From Plutella xylostella (taxonomy: Eukaryota; Arthropoda; Insecta; Lepidoptera; Plutellidae): a stretch of DNA of 64,000 bases. The notes beneath the pieces were generated by a model. The model did not search any database and was not told the origin of the DNA. It saw nothing but the letters and a program-made list of their open reading frames with translations. The position numbers and the translations under genes were made by a program. The stretch spans positions 3,348,001 through 3,412,000 of the forward strand of contig NC_063988.1 of the NCBI RefSeq assembly GCF_932276165.1. Direction: 5' to 3'. Shown here in pieces: positions 58,230-64,000 of this stretch (its first letter is position 1; every line of letters begins with the position of its first letter).

Positions 58230-60660
58230 CTGTTGACAGACATATAAGTTTGTGGAGAGCGGCTGTGTCAGCTACCGTATCAACATCATTGAGAAGAGAG
58301 CGGTGGTACTCCGTATAGTGTTCGTTATTCTACCGACAAATAGCAATGATGACTATCCATCAATTCTGAAATAACTTATATGGATCTGACAGACTTTTAT
58401 GCAATACGGATAGCTCAATCGTGTGATTCGTGTGGTAGATATCGGTGGTGGTTCCTAGGATAGCTGGTCTAAATATACGGTAATAGAGTAGGTAAAAGTA
58501 CTTACCTTCTTTTCTAATAGATAAAAGTATGTAGACCATAAAAGCTGAACCGTCTCGTGCTCTCTGTTGTATAACGTGCAATTAATTCTCACTAATTGCA
58601 TTTATTTTCATATAACGAGCCTTGCTGCGCTGCACCGAGAGAAACGAGCATATTTTATTTATTTTACCTAGCTTTCTTGCAGTAATAAATATCTACTTAG
58701 TTTCCACGATCTTAGCCATAATATCTGCCTTTACGCTAGTTTGCCATTATTCTTATTATCATATAAGTACTCAGGTAAATAAATATACCCCACAACCAAA
58801 TACCTACCAAATAACTCAAGATGTAGGTAGATGAAGTTTTTTTCTCGTTTTCAAAAATAAACATAAGAGTTAAATCTAAAGTGTTACACATAATATAAAT
58901 AATAGTGTTACTACATACTTACTCACTATAGTATTTTCTTTCTGCTTTAAACGACGTCGGTCATAGGTTTATTTTCGCGTTGATCTTTATTTTACAATGT
59001 TTACAATAACGTTTGCAATATTTTGTGGAAAATGCAACCAAAAGTCACGAAGTCTTAGAGAAACATTGTTATTTCGGTTGTTATGAAAGTACCTACCTAT
59101 AAGTACTTTAAACAATAATTTATGAAAATAACCATTATTTATGCCGCCAAAAGTTTGAGAAATACTTACTTACTCAATATTTCATAGGTACCAATACCAA
59201 CTTACCTAAAACTAAACTTGGACAGTTGTGTTAAAGTAAGTTTTTTGTCTGTTTATAAATGCATTCAGTATTTTATTTACCTAGGTACTTAGTTATTATT
59301 TATTAAGGTTTATGTTTGATAAATTTGATAATTTTAATAATGTATGCAAATGAACATGTTTTGCAGTTGCCTTAGTTCCCATTCCCATTAATATTTGGTA
59401 CAGATTGTGCCCATATGTGTGATACAACAAGGTTCCTAGAAGTCTTCAAATGTTTACAATAATGATGATAATATAATAAGTACCTCTAGTGGGTATGTAA
59501 ACTACCTGAGTGCAGTTCGTTTAATACCTGTAATAATTAAGGTAATTTGAATCAATTTCTTATTTTTAAATGGTGCAATCACTTGTAGGTACTTAATGTG
59601 TATATACCTAAAAACTTCTGAGTTCATGTAGTTTTTTTAAATGTATTTTTCATATTACTTAGAATGAAAATTCGTAATGGGATCATGCCTACGAGTGACT
59701 CGTAGCGGGGCTGCTACGAGTGCTACGAAGCCTTGTAGCAGGTGTGATTATAATAAAATTATAAAATACTTTTATCCAAAACTATCGATCAAGTCACCCT
59801 TTGTCCTACACACCTATACCTAGTTACGCACTGAAATGATTTCATGTGAATGTAATATAATTAACCTCTAGTGACATGAACCGCAGATGTAGGTGGATGT
59901 CAGTGTGAATGACTTAGTACTTGCCGCTTTGTATAGCTATTCGGAATAACAATAACACTTTCGACAATGGATAAGTTGCAGCATTTCGGTCATAGATTAC
60001 ACTTTACCTATACACGGAAAATTTTGGTTGTTTCCTGCGTCTTATTTTTATTGTATGAGTTATGACTGACAATGCTGGAAAAGCAACTGGAATAATTATG
60101 TGACCGGTTCATCATGGACCGGTTCAAAATAGTAGGTAAATTTAGTATTTACTGATAGGAATTTAAAATTTAATGTGAATTTAAATTGTCCTTTCTTTTA
60201 TTTAATAAGCTATGAAACTTGGAAATTAAATTTTTAAGTACTTAAGTTGTTTTAAAATAATAATAAAGTCTAGGTAGTAGCTAGGTACCTAACTAGTATC
60301 AGTAACATTTTCTGAAAACTATCGTTCTTACGGGCTTTCAAAATCGGATAGGTACTTTAGCAACAGCCTGTATAAACAGTGATGGAAACATAAGTAAAAC
60401 GGAATAGAATAGATCCCTAGGGATGAGGGTCTAATCTAATTCATTTGCAGTCATGGAGGTAGGTGGGTACCCGCCATTTGTTGCTGTATCACCAACTTTA
60501 ATTAGTAGGGGACATTAAAACCCCTAGCTAATTTATTAGAGTCTAAGTATGTCTATGTAAATAGGAAGACACAAACACCTACTTAAGTACTTACCTTAAT
60601 TTTAGAATCACAACAACTTAATGTAGGTACTAGGTAGGTTAATCTACCTAATGTGCCTAT
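58230..60660. other. GPCR 5' intron or upstream region, no exon recognised
   Basis: No frame with flanking splice sites fits the missing Methuselah ectodomain. The stretch is AT-rich, with a small CTACGAGTG repeat near 59690. Confidence 0.45.
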
Positions 60661-60661
60661 T

Positions 60662-60775
60662 AGTGATGTAACGAATATTCGCATTCGCATTCGCGAATAT
60701 TCGCATGTTTATGGATATTCGCATTCGCATTCGCATTCGCAAAATTTTGTGCGAAAGTTTTGCGAATATCACTAA
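60662..60775. mobile_element. hAT-like MITE with ATTCGC hexamer repeats
   Basis: The ends AGTGATGTAACGAATATTCG and CGAATATCACT resemble hAT termini. The inside is runs of ATTCGC hexamers in two blocks plus the complement. No target duplication could be fixed. Confidence 0.5.
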
Positions 60776-61289
60776 GTACTTATTAGAAAAAACTATTTCA
60801 AAATATTGGTAGGTTAACAAAATCAAAATCCATTCATCTATAACCTTTTTATTACAAGTTACCCTCTTAATCACATTACCGGTCTTACTTTATCACTTGG
60901 TATTATTTATTTACTTTGGGAAACGAAACTTTAGATACAGTGAAGGTGGGTTATTCCTTTGGTCGAGTTCGCTACATGTTCGATATTTGTTGTATTGTTC
61001 GTATTTTGTCACATTATCAGAACTGGTTGGATTATTGTTATTCATGTAAGGTCGCTTTGTATACTTGAATATACTACGTAATACTCTGTTTAACAGACTT
61101 CTCTAAATATCTACGGAATTCGTAAATATTTTAGTTTCAAAAGCTGATATTTTTTTTCTTAGCACGAGGATAATTTAAGCTAAAGGACCATACGTATTTT
61201 TTAATCAGCTATAACCCTATAACCTCGCAAAAACTCATTTCGAAATATTGCCTAGAACTGCCCAGAAGTATTAATACACATTAATATGA

Positions 61290-61625
61290 TATTTATAGTT
61301 CGGAATTACCCGATCCACAGAATTTCATAATAAAATATTCCAACATTCGGAAACTACCTTAGTCGGCCAATTTAGGAAAATACAAAAAAAACAGAGCTAG
61401 GGTTTCTAAACTCCGAACGTAGTGAAGAAAAACGACAATCTTTTGGATGAAAAACCAATCAATTTTTTGAATAAATTTAACACGCACGCTTAGCCTTGGC
61501 GCCCTGAGTCAACCCAAGCGAGGTAGAAGATTAAGTTGCCATCAAGGTGAATGGTTCCACGGTTCAAAGTATGGCTGCGTTACAATCGGCAAAAATCGGA
61601 ATTACCCGAAATTCGGCATTACTAT
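61290..61625. repeat. Possible relic of the CGAAT-arm foldback family
   Basis: CGGAATTACCCG occurs at both 61302 and 61599, with CGGAAACTACC, CGGCCAATT and CGGCATTAC between or beside them. These words resemble the arms of the element at 23794-24764. No core and no target duplication are seen, so this is weak. Confidence 0.3.
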
Positions 61626-62118
61626 AGTGTCAGAGCAAGACATCCATAGATTTTAATACGTTTAAATGTTTCGTGTAAGTTGCCCTCAAAAACCGCACAC
61701 AGTCGCAATGTGTCGTAACAGTTGGAGCTTAAGGGCCCGTACAGGGTGACGTGCCGCGCCAATTTTGGGTTTTCAATGCTCTTCACACAGCACACGCAGT
61801 GACACGCACACATGTAAGTTTGCACAGTGGGTCGATAAAGTTTTACTCGCCAACTTTATTGACAATTATGTTCAAGTACATTTTGGGTGATTTTAGGGTA
61901 AGTAAGTATAATTCTTACTTACACTGGTAGGCACCAGGAAAGAGTAGAAATTAATAGGGGTGCCACTTTACTCTATACTCGGAACCCGATTAGCTTTCTC
62001 AAACAAATGTGGTATTTACTTGTAGAAAGGTAACTACAAGTATTAAAGTGTAGATAATAAGTTTCGGGCATCCTCCAGCCAACTGAACCCCGACGACAAA
62101 GCAAAGTAAATACATAGT

Positions 62119-62262
62119 GTCGCAAAAGGGCTATACTAAGCCAAAAGGGGATGACTCAAGGGGTCATTCTGAACAACTTTTGTTCTACGAGATTTGCAAA
62201 TTCGCGAAAAAAAATATTCGTTTTCCATGGTAAAAAGTCACATGTCCAACAAAGTTAATTTC
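62119..62262 (+). repeat. Interspersed repeat, copy B
   Basis: CGCAAAAGGGCTATACTAAG, CATTCTGAACAACTTTTGTT and CATGGTAAAAAGTCACATGT line up with the repeat at 39219-39350. Confidence 0.5.
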
Positions 62263-62639
62263 CAAAACTCAAAAGTTCAGAATGACCCCCTGTCTTACTC
62301 CTTTTTACCGGACTGCCGAAAGAGGAGGGTAATGTTTTTTGATTGTATGTATGTATGTTTGTCTGTTTCTTTGTTCCCTCCTGTAGCCTAAACGGCTTGA
62401 TAGATTTTGATGTATGAGGTATTGTTAGAAGCGTATTGATGATCGAAAAAATAATAATTCAACTTTGCCGTGTAAGGTATCAAATGAAAGGGCTTGATTT
62501 TCACATTATAAAAATATGCATATTGAAGGTATTTAAATAACAACACCAAAATTATTGAAATAAAAAATTATCATGAACTACTGACGTAAAATTTCATAAA
62601 ATAAAAACAACTGAAGAGTTACAAATAAAAAAATACAAT

Positions 62640-63380
62640 TATAAACAAACGAAAAACCCGACTGTACGCTAAAAACATGAAAACAAGTCCCAATGTTAAT
62701 GGAAAGTATCGCAGGCGGGGACCAACTTGACCGCCACTCAAGGCCGTTTTCTAAGTAACATTCAGCTAAATGGTGAACCCTCTGCTGGTCCCCGCCTACT
62801 AGGGCATGCAATACCGGAACTATTTTCAATACCGGTATTGAGTTCCGGTATTGCAACTCAATACCGGGATCCCGGTATTAATACCGGTATTAGATTTCCT
62901 TGTAATAAATGGCATATATTGTGATTAAAAGTCGTATACGTCAAAATAAAACGAGAAAAAGCTATGAAATTCAGTTTTTTGTAATAGATTTTTACGAGAA
63001 TTGAGTATTAGAGTTTAAATTTTATAAAAAAATATTATTTTTACATCCAGTGTCCGTTTACGCATGGTCAACAGTAGATCTCAAACGGCCGAAAACTGCA
63101 TCAAACGGTTGGAAACAAGTGCGCTTTCACAGTACTTAGGAATACTATATCTTAATCGCTTTATTATAGCCTAAAAAAGTCCGATTCCGGTATTACTTCA
63201 ATACCGGTATTAACTTTCAATACCGGTATTGAAAAAAGCGTGAATTTTATCCCTAATACCGGTATTACGAATACCGGTATTGCGGTATTGCATGCCCTAC
63301 CGCCTACGATACTTTCCATTAACATTGGGACTTGTTTTCATATTTTTAGCGTGCAGTCGGGTTTTTTGTTTGTTTATAAT
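62640..63380. mobile_element. Older palindromic element containing a hAT MITE
   Basis: 62640-62720 (AACCCGACTGTACGCTAAAA, AACAAGTCCCAATGTTAATG, GGAAAGTATCGCAGGCGG) pairs with 63302-63380. The right arm is interrupted at its inner end by the MITE at 62800-63299. The superfamily is unknown. Confidence 0.6.
62800..63299. mobile_element. hAT MITE rich in AATACCGGTATT palindromes
   Basis: The termini TAGGGCATGCAATACCGG and complement carry an 8-bp duplication CCGCCTAC (62792-62799, 63300-63307). Each end region has five or six copies of the 12-bp palindrome AATACCGGTATT or close variants. The middle is plain AT-rich sequence. Confidence 0.85.
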
Positions 63381-64000
63381 TTGTTTAGTACTATATACCG
63401 CTTTTTCAATACCTGTAAGTAAGTAATATTTTTTGGTAGCAGCATAATATTTTTAATTAATTTTAGGGTTTCGAACGTCAAAAGAAAAAAAGCAACCGTT
63501 ATAGGATCTCTTTGTTGTCCGTCTGTCACCGCCCTTTTTCTCAGAAACGGGTAAAGATATCAAGCTGATATTTCACATAGATGGGGAGTAACCCAAAAAA
63601 AATATTATGGTACTCCCTGTCCCACACAAGTAAATTGGGGCTTATATTTTTTCTAGTTATTTTGATGTGTATCCTTTTTTTTCTTTGTTGTTTTGTATAA
63701 GTATGTGTTTGTTTTCTTTAAATCTGTATTTTTTTTGTTGTTGCTGTCTATGTGTCGAATAAATGTATCTTTATCTTCAAGTCACGCTATCTATCGTTTG
63801 TTTTTTTTGTGGCTACTGTCTATAGAAGAAATTCCGTCATTGACAATTTTACGTTACGAATTTATTTTTATTTATTTTATTTTTATTTTTACATTTTCGT
63901 GGAGAACCAACAGCATTTTGTTAATAAATAATTATTACTTATGAACACATAACAACTTGATGCCATTAACAGAATGAACTTAGTAAACCCAGTAAACCTA
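63381..64000. other. AT-rich stretch, no gene seen
   Basis: Long T runs and no supported frame or element. Confidence 0.5.

Noticed and set aside
61622..61825. 67-codon Cys-rich minus-strand frame
   Set aside because: No signal peptide, splice context or recognisable pattern; chance frame in repeat-derived DNA.

Overview
The window is nuclear DNA of an insect, very probably a moth or butterfly. The evidence is spliced genes with small exons, a divergent ionotropic receptor, a Methuselah-type GPCR, an insect errantivirus, and very many AT-rich stretches built from GTAGGTACCTA-like words. No tRNA, rRNA, CRISPR array or bacterial gene was seen.

Host genes, left to right. (1) An ionotropic receptor on the minus strand (675-2841) has two exons, the first carrying the signal peptide. 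(2) Bifunctional coenzyme A synthase (COASY) on the minus strand (3561-9297) has ten exons that splice in frame to 542 residues. They carry a membrane anchor, the PPAT GGTFDRLHNGH motif and the DPCK P-loop GLAGGIAAGKS. (3) A small membrane-anchored ankyrin-repeat protein on the plus strand (11854-43439) has seven exons giving 226 residues. Transposons have stretched two of its introns. (4) A Methuselah-like GPCR on the minus strand (44880-58229) shows the last seven exons with all seven membrane helices. Its first exons lie beyond the window.

Intron 3 of the ankyrin gene holds a nest of mobile elements whose borders can be read from target-site duplications. An env-bearing errantivirus (12938-38415, identical 271-bp LTRs, TSD ACCT) is split by a 17.7-kb Polinton/Maverick (18631-36332, about 2.09-kb TIRs, TSD AGTAAG). 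The Polinton's DNA polymerase gene is split by a hAT element (23494-26007, TSD GTTTAAAA). The hAT contains an RTE LINE fragment, and this is split by a foldback-like element (23794-24764, 9-bp TSD TCAGCCTCT). The Polinton carries PolB, ATPase, integrase with chromodomain, penton-like and major capsid proteins, an Ulp1-type protease and several unknown genes. One spliced unknown gene lies inside the TIRs and is therefore present twice.

Intron 6 of the ankyrin gene holds a hAT-type MITE split by an apparently intact PIF/Harbinger element (39958-42840). The two Harbinger genes are interlocked: each has an exon inside the other's intron on the opposite strand. The GPCR introns hold a nearly intact LINE (47.2-51.3 kb), a TA-flanked palindromic element, two perfect hairpins, and a second member of the foldback-like family (54194-54950, 9-bp TSD).

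The most unusual items are the foldback-like family, whose GC-rich core is partly shared with the Polinton TIR, the TIR-borne duplicated gene, and the related short proteins at the two inner edges of the Polinton TIRs. All gene models come from reading frames and splice signals by eye. No database search was possible.
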